From Moringa oleifera (taxonomy: Eukaryota > Streptophyta > Magnoliopsida > Brassicales > Moringaceae): a DNA stretch of 64,000 nucleotides. The notes beneath the pieces were generated by a model. It made no database searches and had not been told where the DNA came from. It was given only the letters and a program-made list of their open reading frames with translations. The position numbers and the translations under genes were made by a program. Position 1 is the stretch's first letter. Every line of letters starts with the position of its first letter. This document shows positions 1 to 12,494 of the stretch, in pieces. The stretch lies in assembly GCA_021397835.1 (NCBI GenBank), contig JAJFZO010000609.1:11472001-11536000 (forward strand), given 5' to 3'.

Positions 1-1484
1 GAGGCCACAATGGTTGACAGGATCCATTTATTGGAAGAAAATACAGCTAAATCGGTGCGTTCAGTACATTTTTGAGAGCATTCGTATTAAACACTATTTT
101 AATGTTTAAAAAAATCATCTTTTTAAAACATTCCAATATCAAATTTTTTGTATCTTCAATCCATTTATATTAAATTAATATAAATAATATTTTTTAGCTA
201 TATTTTATTTAATAATTATTAATAATTAATATTTAAAATATCAATTAATTTATTTAAAACAATAAAATAATTAATTATAATTAATTTGTTGCTGTTTGAT
301 AATTTAATTAATATTTTTTTGAATTTATGTTGTAATATTTATTATGGTTATACTTTTCTTAGTTATAGTTTCAATTATAGTGAATTTTAATTTTATTATA
401 TTTATTTAGAATTTATATTATTTTATATCAATAATATTTATTTAATTAATAGTTTTTATATGTTTTTTTACATAAAATTTAAATTATATATATTTTTAAT
501 ATTAATTAAATATTTAACTAATAATTAATTAAATTATATGTTAAATATCTATTTATATTTAATGTTCTAGATAGAATCTTTTTAACAATATAATTTTTTA
601 TAATAATAAAATATATATATTAAATTATTTATATAAAATTTAAATAAGTTAAAAATTAATAAAATATAATTTTAAAAAAATTAATTATATATATATATAT
701 ATAATACCATTGATGTTATTATTGTTTATCACACTACTCTTAAGAAATGTGAAATGATACTTTTTTAAAGTTTTAGTGTATCATTAAAAATGCTCTCACA
801 CCCAATACCAGGTGCAAAATAAAATACAAAATTGAGCTTTTTGTAAGTTCAAACACAACAAGACATCTTCTGGGAAGAAGAAGATTTTTTTTCTTTCAAA
901 TTTAATTTGAATTGATCTTGATTTTTATAAATAAAATAATCCATTTCAAACTTATCATTAATGTGATAAAACAAAAGGTTAAAACTTTAATTATTAATTT
1001 TATTTTCCAAAAATCATAACAACTCAAATCCAAAAAATAAAATAAAATAATTCTAACATATTATTGAAATGATCATTTTCCATACAGAAATTTTGTTTTG
1101 AACAAGAGTATCTACAGATCTCATGGTTGTATTCAATTAATAAAGGTAATCCTTGCCTTGCTTGTGAATGCTAAGAACAATTGGTGATATAACTTAACCA
1201 TGCTTCTTACTGTCTGGAGGATCATACAATAAAGAGATGACTATATTACAATCAGACACCAGCAAAGTTATCACTGCTGGTTATGTTAAAGAAATGATGC
1301 AAGAGTTTACATGCAAAACTACAAAGCTTTTGAGCAAGGCAAACCCTCATAATGGCTCCCCAAAATTTTTGCACTTCAAAGAATTACTAGAGGTAACATT
1401 TTGCTCGCAGATCCAGCGATAGTTACAAGAAAAGAGGTCGAGGATCAAAGGACCTCGGGCAAGTGTTCGGGAGAGAGAATGAAA
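1..1484. other. AT-rich spacer and RAD51 3' flank
   Basis: No gene recognised. Positions 1 to about 1130 are extremely AT-rich, with runs of A/T and a (TA)n tract near 686-703. The part from about 1130 to 1484 has more balanced composition and probably includes the RAD51 3' UTR, because RAD51 ends at 1485 on the minus strand. Short open frames at 1237-1422 and 1401-1685 on the plus strand resemble nothing I know; the second is antisense to the last RAD51 exon. Confidence 0.6.
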
Positions 1485-4370
1485 TCAATCCTTGACGTCA
1501 GTAACACCTTCTGCAGAAATCTGAAATCGAGCTTCGGCTTCAGCCAGACAAGGAGAACTTATTACTTTACAGATGCGTTCCTCTCCTCTTCCCTTTCGGA
1601 GAGCAAGCCTGAGTATAGACTATGTATGGTTAGTGAGCTTCAATATAACGCTTCTGGTTCAGAACAAAACCAGGGAAGATATTGAGATACAGACCTTGTT
1701 GTCGAGGCGTGAGCCATGATATTACCACCAATAGGCTTGATTTGAGGTCCAGCAAAGATGGCAGAACCATCCACTTGTGCAACAACTTGGTTTGTTATTA
1801 CCACAGCCACACCAAACTAGAATGGAAGAAACACAAGGAAAACTTCTGATGAATAGAAATGCCAACAGAAGTTTCATGCAACGACTAAAACCCTACTTCC
1901 TGGATTAACAGGATAACAATAAGTCGTAAACAAGATGTGAAAGTGTACCTCATCGGCTAACTTTTGAAGGCTTCTCAGGAACTTTGCCAGATGCATTTGC
2001 CGGGCTGACAGTTCTCCCCTTCCAGAGAAGTCTGTTCTGTAGAGAGCAGTAGCACTGTCTACTATCATAAGAGCAAACCTGTATGACCAAATTCTGTTAG
2101 AAACCTTGGGTAATGGTGACATAGTTGAACCAGAGAAGACACAAGGAGCATGGAAACAGATACCTTGTTTCAACCATCATTGAAGCTGCTTCAAGTAAAA
2201 GCCGTGACTGGTGGTCAGTGTTATATGCTCTGGCGTAGGCTACATTCTCGAGCACATCGGCACCATTAAGTCCAAACCTATAGCATTCAGTACCATAAAT
2301 TATTCAGATCATAAGGCACTGGGCTGAGCACCCAATTCATGTCAAGGTAGCTGTGTAAGACCTGTCTGCTATCTGTAAGAGCCTCTGTGGCCTGAATGTT
2401 CCCTCAGCATCAATATACATTGCTTTTCCCTCACCACCTCCTTGATCCAATGGAAGCTGAAAAATCAAAGAGCATTGGACTAGGTCCTCAAAATATTTGA
2501 CTAACATGTAACAGGCTGATGATAACAAGTAAAACTGATTTACAGCTCTGCCTGTCCAACGAGCATATCTAAGACAAAAATTCACATTTCCACGTCATGC
2601 AACATAAAGTTCACGAGTCATGAGAAAATCAAAACCCGAAAAAAACAAAACACTAATTTGGCATATGGGTGCTCTACTTTCTCATTGAGCATTGTTAAAT
2701 TCTTGCTTCATTTGGCCAAGATATAGAGACTAAGAATATATCTCTGGTGGTGTTAAGCACTCAAGCAAACACACTGCATAGCTACCGAGGTAAGAAAGAA
2801 AAGCCTTACTTGGCAAGTGACACAGAGTGTGTGACACAACTGAGTCTTTCCAGATCGGAATTCACCATATATCTCAGTTATGGATCCTGTCTCTATTCCT
2901 CCTGTCAGAAGCAAAGAAAGTAAGAACATAACAATAGAGTTTGAATCATTGGTCTAGAATGAGGAGACATGGATTAGAGTTAGGAAACATTCACAAAACT
3001 TACCTTCCAAAATTTTGTCAAGTTCCCTAGATCCAGATGTAATCTGAATTATCTCAAGCCTCTGTGCATGAAGTTGGCTGGCACTGGTAAAACCCAGAGG
3101 AACCATTTTCGAAGCTGCCAACCCAAGACAAACCAAATTATAGCAAAACCGGTCAATAACTAATAAGGAAAACAAAATAATGGCTTTTGGCGATGGCATG
3201 CCTGCTTCTATGATCTTGTCAACCTTAGCCTCACTAATTCCTTTAATTTGAAGAAGATCTTTCCTGGGAGAGTAAGCAACAGATTCAACTGTGCAGAGAC
3301 CAGCATCCTTAAGCTTCTTTACATCCACGGAAGCGATACCAGACGCCTAGAATTGACGGTTTAAAAGATGGGACAGTGTCACTGAGCAACTCATTAAACA
3401 AACAATATTTCTTGGGAAACTTAGTTTTCATACTTTATACTACAAAAAACAAAATGTATTAATAATTAGAGAAAACGTATTTTTCTCTGTTTGCAAGAAA
3501 TAAACCCAACTGATGAAAGACCTCCCCAGAAAGCAAATTGGAACACATCTGGGCATAAGAGCACCCAAACTAGAAATAGAAGAAAAAGGAATTGTAAACC
3601 CAATTGAATCATAGGGTTTCAATAAACAAATACAGAGACTTTAGCAAACAAACACTTCTTTGTAAAGGAAAATCATACTGAAGGAGCAAGAAATTGCATA
3701 AACCCTTCCTAGTTGAGAAAGACTAGTTAGCACACACCCAATTAAAAAATTTAAAAGAACCAAAATCTGACTCTTTTTCTGTAATAAAAGAACCGTCTGT
3801 TTGCTCTTGTTAAGTAGAGAACCATCCTGCTACAGAGAGACCCATGCTTGAGTGACGTCATAGTGTAATTAGAAATAGCTAAGAGACTCAAGATCAGTTA
3901 CAGGCAAAGACAATTCCACTGAATCCATTAAGCAAACCTTTTACTAGGCAAGAAAGCCTCAAAAAGAACCCCAGTTGTCCCTTTGTTCTAAATCGGGTCA
4001 AGAACAACTCTTAATATGAAAAGACCAACGAGCTAATGTAAAGAAAGAAAATTAAAACCCCCATTTCAATTGGAAGATCTTCGGGAAGAATTAGACGTTA
4101 CCCAGACAAATAAAACCATTTCCATGCGCAAAGGAAGCAAGAAATCAAACCGAACAATACCCCACTTTCAGTAAATTGAAGAACCCACATCGAAACGCAT
4201 CGCATTTTATCCAAATAGTTGACCAAGCGAATAAAATTGAGAGTGGTAATCACAGAAACAAATCTTGAAGACGATGTTACCTGAAGCTGCTCTACAGGGA
4301 AAGGACCATGCTGCATCTCTTCCGCTTCTTCTTGTTGTTGGGCCATCTTCTGGTTCCTTTGCTGCTCCAT
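1485..4370 (-). CDS. RAD51: DNA repair/recombination protein RAD51
   Basis: Eukaryotic RecA-type recombinase that forms nucleoprotein filaments on single-stranded DNA for homologous recombination in the nucleus. Nine coding exons: 4370-4281, 3346-3202, 3114-3004, 2901-2810, 2456-2362, 2277-2164, 2078-1949, 1816-1695, 1608-1485, giving 1023 nt and 340 residues, the usual length for plant RAD51. The N-terminal helix-hairpin-helix region includes [17 protein letters not shown]. Walker A is GEFRSGKT at residues 128-135 and Walker B is LMIVDS at 219-224. The [17 protein letters not shown] stretch and the C-terminal [15 protein letters not shown] are typical. The ATG at 4370 is followed by a Q/E-rich start as in other plants. 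Intron 2 has a GC donor at 3201 instead of GT; all other introns are GT-AG. No disabling change is seen. Confidence 0.97.
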
Positions 4371-4491
4371 GCTGAGAGATTATACTACTCTACGGTGACC
4401 TTCAAGAGAACAAGACGTTTAGCAGAAAGAGGAAAGGGAGACAATGAGCCATGGAGGGAAATGACGCTTTTCAAAGGGGCTAGGCGCCAGT

Positions 4492-4498
4492 GCGCCAA
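4492..4498 (-). promoter_or_regulatory. E2F-like motif in RAD51 5' region
   Basis: On the minus strand the sequence TTGGCGC, about 122 bp upstream of the RAD51 ATG, fits the E2F core TTSSCGC; a second GGCGCC lies just downstream in transcript direction (4483-4488). A TGGGCT (site II-like) element is at 4579-4584 on the minus strand. RAD51 is commonly S-phase/E2F-regulated in plants, so the site makes sense, but the assignment rests on a short motif only. Confidence 0.35.
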
Positions 4499-4987
4499 CG
4501 AAGCAATGCGGATCAGGCTTCTCAAAGAAGTTTCGGGACTGAAAGAGGGCCAAATTGCAGATGAGCTTAAAGGCTTTAAGCCCACTTGACTCCAGGCCCG
4601 TGTTCGTGTATTAATAGAATTCAGGAAAGCTCAGAAGAGGGGCAAAACAGATTGTGTATTGATCCATTTTCCAAATAGCAAACCCAAACTATAAGTTTTC
4701 TTTTGTGGTATTTTTGACTTTATATTTTTAAATAAGATAAAAATTATTTAAAATTTTGAATTTTTTATTGATTGTTTAAATGTTATTAACAAATTTTGAT
4801 ATGTCAATTTAGATTTAATTAAAAATTTTAAAAATTACATATATTTTATAAAAAATTTGACTTAATTTTTTTCTAATTATTATCACAAAAAAGAATTTTT
4901 TATTACTAAAAATATTTTTTAAAAATATTATACTATCAAAATTTATCAAAATAATTAAAATTTATTGAAAATGGAGGGATAAAATCA

Positions 4988-5053
4988 AAATAAAATATAA
5001 AATTTATTCAAGTAATTTTTTAGATATTTTAATAGTAAAAATAATATTAATTT
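4988..5053 (+). repeat. Dispersed AT-rich repeat, copy 1
   Basis: This stretch of about 66 bp aligns with 25090-25155 with about five mismatches by eye. Similar but looser phrases recur in the AT-rich gaps near 23460-23540 and 32760-32800. It may be a decayed mobile element or a common low-complexity family. Confidence 0.45.
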
Positions 5054-8000
5054 CTCACAACTATTTATAATCAATTGATCTAATTTGAATAAAATCAATA
5101 AAATTAAATTTGTTCAAATACCTTTTAAAATTTACAATTTAAATATAAAGAATATGAAACCAAACCCAAATTTCATTTTAAATCACGTTGTTTTATATTT
5201 TAAATTTTTATATTTAAATTAAATTTTAATTTTATTCAATTGTTAACATTATTCAAAATGATTATAAAAAACTAATGATATTTTTATTATTAAAATATCT
5301 TAAAAATAATTCAAGTAATTTTATCATCTATTTTAAATTAATTTTTTAAATTTAAATAATTTATAACTCACAAGTTATTTTTTATATTTTTTATAATATA
5401 AATTTAATATATATATATGTAAATGTATATTAGTACTCAAAAAATTTTGAATTTTTCATGATATGTAAAATATTTTTTCACTTTCGTCAAAAGTTGTAAG
5501 TTAAAATTTATTTATAAATTTTTTAAATTAAATATATTTAATTTATAAATTTTTTAATAAAATTGAATTGAAATTTTAAATATAAAATTGAATCAATTAA
5601 AATTTAGATATCTAAATTAATATTCAAATAAACCTCACATTTTACATCACACTTACTCAACATTTTAATCTCTAAAAAATAAAAATATATATATATATAT
5701 TCATCAAGGAAAGTTGAACATTAAATCTTGATGTTATTCATGCCCATTGACATGACAAGGCAACCCCAGGATTCACTTATTGACATCTCATCACATTGGA
5801 TGATACAAGTAATCTGTGATTATCATCATTATTGTTAGTGCCAAGTAGTAGGTTTCTAAAAAGGAAGGATGTGAGGTTTGATAGAAAGTTGGTTTCAGAA
5901 TTAGCCAATGGACTCTCAGTGCCGCTAGCCATAATGCAATGACAAGGAGATGGTCATACAGTTGACAACAGTGGGCTGCCACCATGTGACCAGTGGCTGC
6001 ATCAAACTTTTCTTTGTTGTTGTCAACCATCACCAGCATCATGCTACTCTTTAAAATTTGTCGTTAATCCAACATTAATTGTGCTTTAATTACATTATTG
6101 ATGCTTGGAAATAAGTCCTAAGATATCAGTTCTATTTAAATTCAATTTTGATTCAAATTTTTTAGTTCAAATAAATCAAATAATTTTTACATTTGAACTT
6201 ATAAGTTATTTTTATGATTTTTTAAAAACTTTTCATAGTATAAATTTTTTAAAATAAATATTTTTAGTATTAAAAAATTATTTTTTTAATAATAGTTTTA
6301 ATGTTTCTTTATATCTTTATAAAATTTTAACTTAAAATTTGTTGTATAAAAATACTCAATTCAAACGTCACATATGTTTGAATTTTTTTAAACTGAACCA
6401 AATTAAACAATAAGATATAAAATTAAATCGAATTCAAATTAAAAAGAATATATATTTTATTTTTTATATTTACCTTTTTTATCATAAAATAAAAATAGAA
6501 TTGTGTGAGTCTAACATAAATTCAAAAAAAAAAAAAAGGAATAAAATGACAAACTCAAGTTCCCTTTCAAATTGGAATTCTCATTCATGGATGTTAAGTA
6601 AAGTTTAATCTATCATTCATTTAATCTAAAGTTACGGGTTGGATTAAAAAAAAAAATCTAAAGATACCCTAATTTTATATTTATGATTTATTTATTTAAT
6701 CACTAATTATTATATCTTCAGATGATTTTTGATTTAATTTAAAAATATATAAATTAGATTTATAATTATTAAAAATGATATACGATAATGACATCTTTTA
6801 ATAGTGTTCAACTTCTCGTGCGACATAAGATTTAGGATAAAATCTTGCCGCATAAATAGAGAAATTAAATTTAATGAATCATAGGGACTAAAAAGATCTA
6901 ATTAAAATATTAATCTTTGTCGAATAAAGGCGGACGGACACAATTCATAGCCGATTTGAAGCCTTCTCATAGACTTAAAAGAGGATAACTCTCAACATAT
7001 GTGGGGTTAGGAGAAGCTTCCTCTTCTTCATAAAGTGGCTTTCCTTGATAGGGCCACTTTATTATAGTGCGATTTTGACATACCGTTAATTAGAGCTTGA
7101 CTTGCATGAAAATTATCATAAATAGGATTAACTTTTATTAAATTTTTCTCTTTAATTAATCATATCTCATCCTATTTCCACCGACACCGACTCCCAATTT
7201 TCCTCCACCGACAGCTCCTATATAAGGTAGCTTTGTTTCTATTTGAATATGTTCATGTTTTTACCATTTGAATATGTTCATGAAAGTGCCATAGAAGGCA
7301 TGAATGAGTTTCTTTTCAAAGCTTCTTTAAGACAAGGAGAGATGCTTCAATAATACAATTTTATGTCATGTAAAATTGGTTTTCATGTTGATTAGATTTA
7401 TTTTATTTATTTTTGAGTGAAAATAGTAAAAAAAATAAATTATAAGTTTTTAATTAAAAATTTTAAAGTATCAATTAAAACAATTATATTAAAATGTTTT
7501 AATTTAATTTAATTTGAATTTTGAACGATTAAGAAAAGTTTTTTTTTTTTAATTTTTAGTTGTTGAAAATGTTTGAATAATTCAAGGAAACTATAGACAC
7601 ATTTTGAATTCATACTTAAATTTAAATAATTTTTAATTATAGTATTTTTTTATAATTATTTTTAAAGTTTTTTACATTATAAAATTAAAAAATATCCCAA
7701 TATAATTTTTTTAGATTATAGCTTGAATATCTATTTTATATAAAAATTTAAATCAAAATGACAAATTTTATTGTATGAAATCTCAAATTTAAATATCTTA
7801 CTTTTTGAATTTTTGAAAAGAGACTAAATTCAAACCAAAATAGACCTTCACTGTAATTACTTTAATTGATATTTCATAATTTCAATTAAACTACATCTAA
7901 AATTTAAAGCTTTTCTTTTTATTTCTATTTTTCTTTTATTATTTTATCATATTATCATAATAAATTTTTGAAAAATAATTTATTTTCTTAAAAAAAAAAT

Positions 8001-8573
8001 AAATCATATCAGTAAAAAAAAAATCATGCTTATAAACTTTCTAAGCGGGATTTGAAACTTGACAAGCAATAAAAAGAGCTATTTTTTTTTTTTTGGGCAT
8101 AAGGACTCTTTTGTGATTTGGGTTTTAAAATCACTTATCACAAAATCATAAGCATAAATTGATAAGTATCAGCTGTGACCATAGACAATTTTAATGTATC
8201 AAATTCGCAGATATACACCATATATATACACAGAGACATGTATGAACAGTTAAACATGAACCCAGTGGAAGGATCAATCCTCCTCTTTTGCCAATACAAG
8301 GCTTCATTTATTACAAAGATGAAACAAGGTGAGGATCCCACCCAGTCTCCCCTTGGAAATTTATCTTACAGAGCATTAACATATTAATCTATACAGGAGA
8401 GAAACTACGTTTAGCACACTCAGATCTCCAATCAATTATGTCTTTATCAAACAGAACATGTGATGGTTGAGCAATTGAATTGTCACTTCTTTGAGCTCTG
8501 ATAATTTGTTTTTAATTTTGTATTTATATCTAACAGGAGCCTCATCTTATCCTGTCCTGTTTGATTACCCAGT

Positions 8574-10492
8574 TTACTGGAGGCCAGAGACAAAAGTTAC
8601 CCCGGTGGAAGGCAACCAGGAGGTTCCAGCAATGAAGTTACCAACGGTGAATTTGACAGCCTCTTCAGCTCCAACAACATGAAATCCAGGCCAATTGGCC
8701 CTCCTGGAAGTTCCAGCTCCAGGCCCTGAGTTGGAGTATTCCGCAAAATACAGTGTTTTTAACCTGGAACTGCCGGCCCCAGGCCACTCAATCCAACCCC
8801 TAGGTGAAATGGTGTCGTCTATGCTTGATTCCATCACAACTGATCTTGAGTAATCCTTCCAGGGCCTCCCGAGATAGGAGTTGTAGTTATGTTTCACCGA
8901 AGAAAAATCAGAGCTCGCCGTGATCCTACAGTTCTGAACAGAGAAGCCTGTGTTTTGTCCAGGGTCAGACCTTCCATTTGCCAGGATAGCATTGTAGCTT
9001 CCTTTCCGTGGGCGGCGAAGCACCAAGTAGCAGTTCTGGAAAACAGCAACAGCGTTTCCAAATATGAAGTCGATGGTTCCGTAGATGTCGCATTCCCTGT
9101 AGAACTGGCGCAAGGCAAGTGCGTATAGAGTGTCCTGGTAGCCTGCTATGCTGCATCTGTAGAGAGCTGAATGATCGGAAGCAATGCTCAGGGCTAAAGC
9201 TTGCTCTCCTTGTGGCCCTGCTGTGTTCTGGAATCCAATATCGCGCGCGATGAACCCATCACCTGTAATTGCTGAGCAGACGTGAAGAGAAGAGAAGATT
9301 GTTAGCATGTTTGTCTTTACTCACACGTTTTGCTATCACAGGAACTTACAACTTATTAGCTCAGATAATACTAACTGAAGGTGGCAGAGCCAGGCATGGA
9401 AGCTCCAGCTGCAACACTGTCATCACCTACAATGATGGTGGAGTATTTTCCATCTCCTATCAAAGTAATACCATCTTTATTGGTTCTGATTTTCTCCTTA
9501 TAAACCCCTGCCTTCACATAAATGACAAATCGCCTCCCTGGAGCAGCGTCAATGGCCTCCTTTATCGTATTATAGTTGCCTGAACCATCTTTTGCGACAA
9601 TCACATCTGCCTTTACAGTCTTGGCCTGAAGCAGCTTTCTGTCTTTGGCCGATATCCAGCTGGGAAATGCTTGCTCCTCAGCCAGTTTGCGATGATCACT
9701 CGTCCTATTATTACCAGTAACCCTGTTGATCAGAGCCAAAGGGTTGCTGGCCAACTGGGAGAGATAATCCATTTTGCGAGAGAGCTGACGCATGGCTTTG
9801 TCTGGAAGACCGCGATTATAAGTAGAGTCCTTACATGCTTGCTGGAAAGTCAAGGCTGCGCTAAGCCATGTCTGGATGTCTTGCTTGTTTTTCCGTCGGG
9901 AACCTTTCAGAGCTGACAGGGATTGATCCAGCCGTTTTAGAGACATGCTCATCATCGTCTCACAGTAATCTGAATGTGTCATGAAAATTTTACCCAAAAA
10001 AGGAAAAAAGAAAAAAATGCTTCGATTCGTTAGAATTAGCACATACATGCACAACCAGACACGTACATGTATGTTTCATAAATATTTATTCTACCCAGTT
10101 GAAGCAAAAAGAGAAGAAAAAGAAAAAGAAAGAAACTCCATGATTGGAGAAGATTAACCCTAAACGTAAAGCGTATCACCTGTAATGGCCTGGAGACCTT
10201 CATGAGCTTGTTGGGACACAAGCTGGGGGCTGAACTTCGCAAAGTACGAAGGAGGGAGCTTGGTCTCAAAGATAGTCTTGTTAACAAGAAGAGGTACGAT
10301 ATCAAATTCTGGAATATGGCCTGGCCCGAACCCCTTCAAAGTTTCAACGCACAGACCAGGGAATCTGGTGAAGCTGCACTGGTCTTTGATGTTCATTTGG
10401 TAAGGAGCATCAACGGCAGCATATGTCACGGAGACCCCTCCAAGGGCACAGCCCAACAACCAAAGCAGTACTGCACACTCAACTATACCCAT
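8574..10492 (-). CDS. Pectinesterase with inhibitor-like pro-region (PME-A)
   Basis: Secreted type-I pectin methylesterase (CE8): removes methyl esters from homogalacturonan in the wall. Three exons: 10492-10180, 9969-9376, 9271-8574; 534 residues. A hydrophobic signal peptide (residues 1-25) is followed by a PMEI-like pro-region with the Cys pair QCSFTRFPGLC, a KDRKLL processing-type motif before the mature enzyme, then the CE8 domain. Catalytic residues by family alignment are Gln326, Gln348, Asp349, Asp370, Arg438 and Trp440, with the same spacings as in characterised PMEs. Two signatures are unusual: GEQALALS replaces the common KHQAVALR, and ILANGR replaces TAQGR. Intron 1 (210 bp) lies inside the pro-region, unlike PME-B and PME-C. 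Leftmost member of the cluster. Confidence 0.94.
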
Positions 10493-11936
10493 TCTGATCT
10501 GATAATAAGAAGTAGAGAGCTTACAAAATTAGAGGTTTACAGCCAAATTAACAGTTCCCACAATGATTTTAACATGGAAGAGAGGATCAGTATTTATATT
10601 GAGGGAATCAATCTCTCTGTGTTTATGGAATGCATGTGAGTGATGTGCAAAGGATTATTCAAAGTTAGTTTGATGGTCTATTTTCTTGATTTGATGACAA
10701 ATTAGTGGTGCGAATGTGTCAAATCAATTTTCTTTGGGCCTTTACAGCCACTTGAGTTGGCTGGGGACACCATAGGGTAAATGAAGAACTTTCTCCAGGA
10801 GTCACGTAGGAGCGAAAGGTCCAGGACCAAATTAAATCTTAGATAAATCTAAAGGCCCCTCAATTATTTTCTGATCATCTGCTTGTTTTCATGCAATTAC
10901 AAGAATAAATCATATGCAAGATGACCGTCTAATTAACGCAGATAGACTATGTCATTTTCTCACCAAAGGTTGGAAAATGAAATCCCAGATATCTCTTGCT
11001 CTAATCCGACTAAATTACTAACTTTTAGTATGTTTTAATTCTCTCAAGTAACATGTCATTTTCTTACACTCTTATTAAGACATGCTTAATCCTTCCTCTG
11101 AATGATTAATCCAAGAATTGAAACTCGTATAACGCATGACAAGGCTTCAGCACACTTCTATGCTTATGGGCTGTCCTATCAACAAAATTCCGAAAAGCTC
11201 TTAACCAAATAATTAATACAGCAAATCAAGCGGCTATAACCCGTAGGTTCTATTTGATCATGCTACATCATGTAGGCAGCTGAGGAACTGTAATCGGACA
11301 TAAAGCAATAATGCATATCCATTTGATGAGCTTGGTGTCGTGCATAATCTAGATATGTCGATCCGGCTAGTTCTTAGGCTAATCCACATATCACATCATA
11401 TTAGGTCGGTCCAATTTCAATTTAATGAAACGAGTTATTTTTCAGATTGTATATAAAGTTGTTTTAAATAGTAATTAAGGGTCGTTGTTTTTGGTAAGCT
11501 GTGGGTTATAGGGTAACCAATTAGTGGTACATGACACCAGTGAATGCACAGACTAAGGAGGTTTGTGTTCCTGGGGACGTCACCAGCTGTGCTTGATGGT
11601 TAAGTATATGAAAATGGCAGTGAACCAGCTGTGTTCGATGGTAAAGTGCAAGGACATAGTTGTCTCATTCTGAGGACTTGGTCAGATTTTGCGAACTCTT
11701 GGAAAGTGAACCTCAGCCAAAAAAAAAAAAAACAGCAGGGGACATAATTAGCTGAGAGTTGGCTTGTTGGAAAGAATCTTTGATTTGTCGTCTGCAGGAA
11801 ATATAGACTTTTCTTGTTCTACTAGTAATCCGAGCAAGCAACCAAACATGTGCAATTTTATTAGATCAAAAAGTTCGACCTAGATGGGAAGATGAATTTG
11901 AATAAAGAGTGCACTGATCTGAGTCTCATAAAGCAA
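10493..11936. other. PME-A promoter and PMEI 3' flank
   Basis: No gene seen. The PME-A side has moderate base composition and the TATA-like motif. An imperfect direct repeat of about 22 bp beginning CCAGCTGTG occurs near 11584 and again near 11628. Confidence 0.5.
10591..10598 (-). promoter_or_regulatory. Putative TATA box of PME-A
   Basis: TATAAATA on the minus strand, about 100 bp upstream of the PME-A start codon, a position suitable for a plant core promoter with a short leader. Confidence 0.45.
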
Positions 11937-12494
11937 TCAACTCACAAGAGAAGAAATGACTAGGAAATTACTGCATAGTTTTTCAAAATACTGGTTTCTC
12001 TCTGTAAGGGCAGAGTGGTGATCACCAGGCATCTCCGTGAACCCATTCTCACACGTATCAGAATCCGTCATTGCAGCTGTGACCAGGGCATTCAAGGTCT
12101 CAAGATCCCCACTTCTCAGAGCAGCAACTGAGTCCTTGAGACTCTGAAGAGCATCGTCATACTCTTCTATGCAGTCACTTAAGCAGCTAAGCTGGTACCG
12201 GGAGGTCTTCTTATCAGCAGCTTTAGCCTTCAGATCCTCAATTTGCGATAGATTTTCCGTTGCTTGTGCTATACTTACGTTCAGTGCAATACCGGCCAGG
12301 GCGCTAAGATCTGATGTTTTGCTTTCGGGGTACGATCCTAATGAAGACGCACATACTTCAGCGTAAAGGGTATGGCTGCATGTACTGGAGATCAAGTCTC
12401 CTTCACTTGTAGATGTACCCAGAAGGGAAAAAGAGCTGATAATCAAGAGAAGAAGAGCGACAGTTGCATGGAGAATGTTACATTTGGAAGCCAT
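11937..12494 (-). CDS. Stand-alone plant invertase/pectin methylesterase inhibitor-like protein
   Basis: Intronless gene of 185 residues. The start is the ATG at 12494; the open frame extends 27 bp further but only from a GTG. A strong signal peptide (about residues 1-28) is followed by a PMEI fold: the N-terminal Cys hairpin STCSHTLYAEVC (Cys39, Cys48), Cys104/Cys108 in LSCLSDC, and the late Cys148 in DSDTCENGF. Members bind PMEs or cell-wall/vacuolar invertases one-to-one; sequence alone does not say which. Extra cysteines at 104 and 174 go beyond the basic four. It lies between PME-A and PME-B on the same strand, which makes a PME target attractive but unproven. The stop is clean, with no CE8 remnant downstream, so it is not simply a truncated PME. 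Confidence 0.9.
   Translation of the reverse strand: MASKCNILHATVALLLLIISSFSLLGTSTSEGDLISSTCSHTLYAEVCASSLGSYPESKTSDLSALAGIALNVSIAQATENLSQIEDLKAKAADKKTSRYQLSCLSDCIEEYDDALQSLKDSVAALRSGDLETLNALVTAAMTDSDTCENGFTEMPGDHHSALTERNQYFEKLCSNFLVISSLVS

Larger units (their letters stand above)
4371..8573. other. 4.2-kb intergenic region, mostly AT-rich
   Basis: Holds the RAD51 promoter (about 4371-4700) and the PME-A 3' flank (about 8100-8573). The middle is AT-rich non-coding DNA. The stretch at 4988-5053 is nearly identical to 25090-25155, so part of this is a dispersed repeat. A less AT-rich patch at 5720-6060 contains an open frame on the minus strand that I cannot relate to any family. A 17-bp direct repeat (ATTTGAATATGTTCATG) occurs twice near 7240-7280. 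No gene is called. Confidence 0.55.

Noticed and set aside
4308..4589. 93-codon plus-strand frame over the RAD51 start
   Set aside because: Antisense to RAD51 exon 1 and its promoter; codons follow the opposite strand.
5791..6042. 83-codon open frame on the minus strand in the RAD51/PME-A spacer
   Set aside because: No recognisable domain, no splice context and a hydrophobic, low-information translation; likely chance in a less AT-rich patch.
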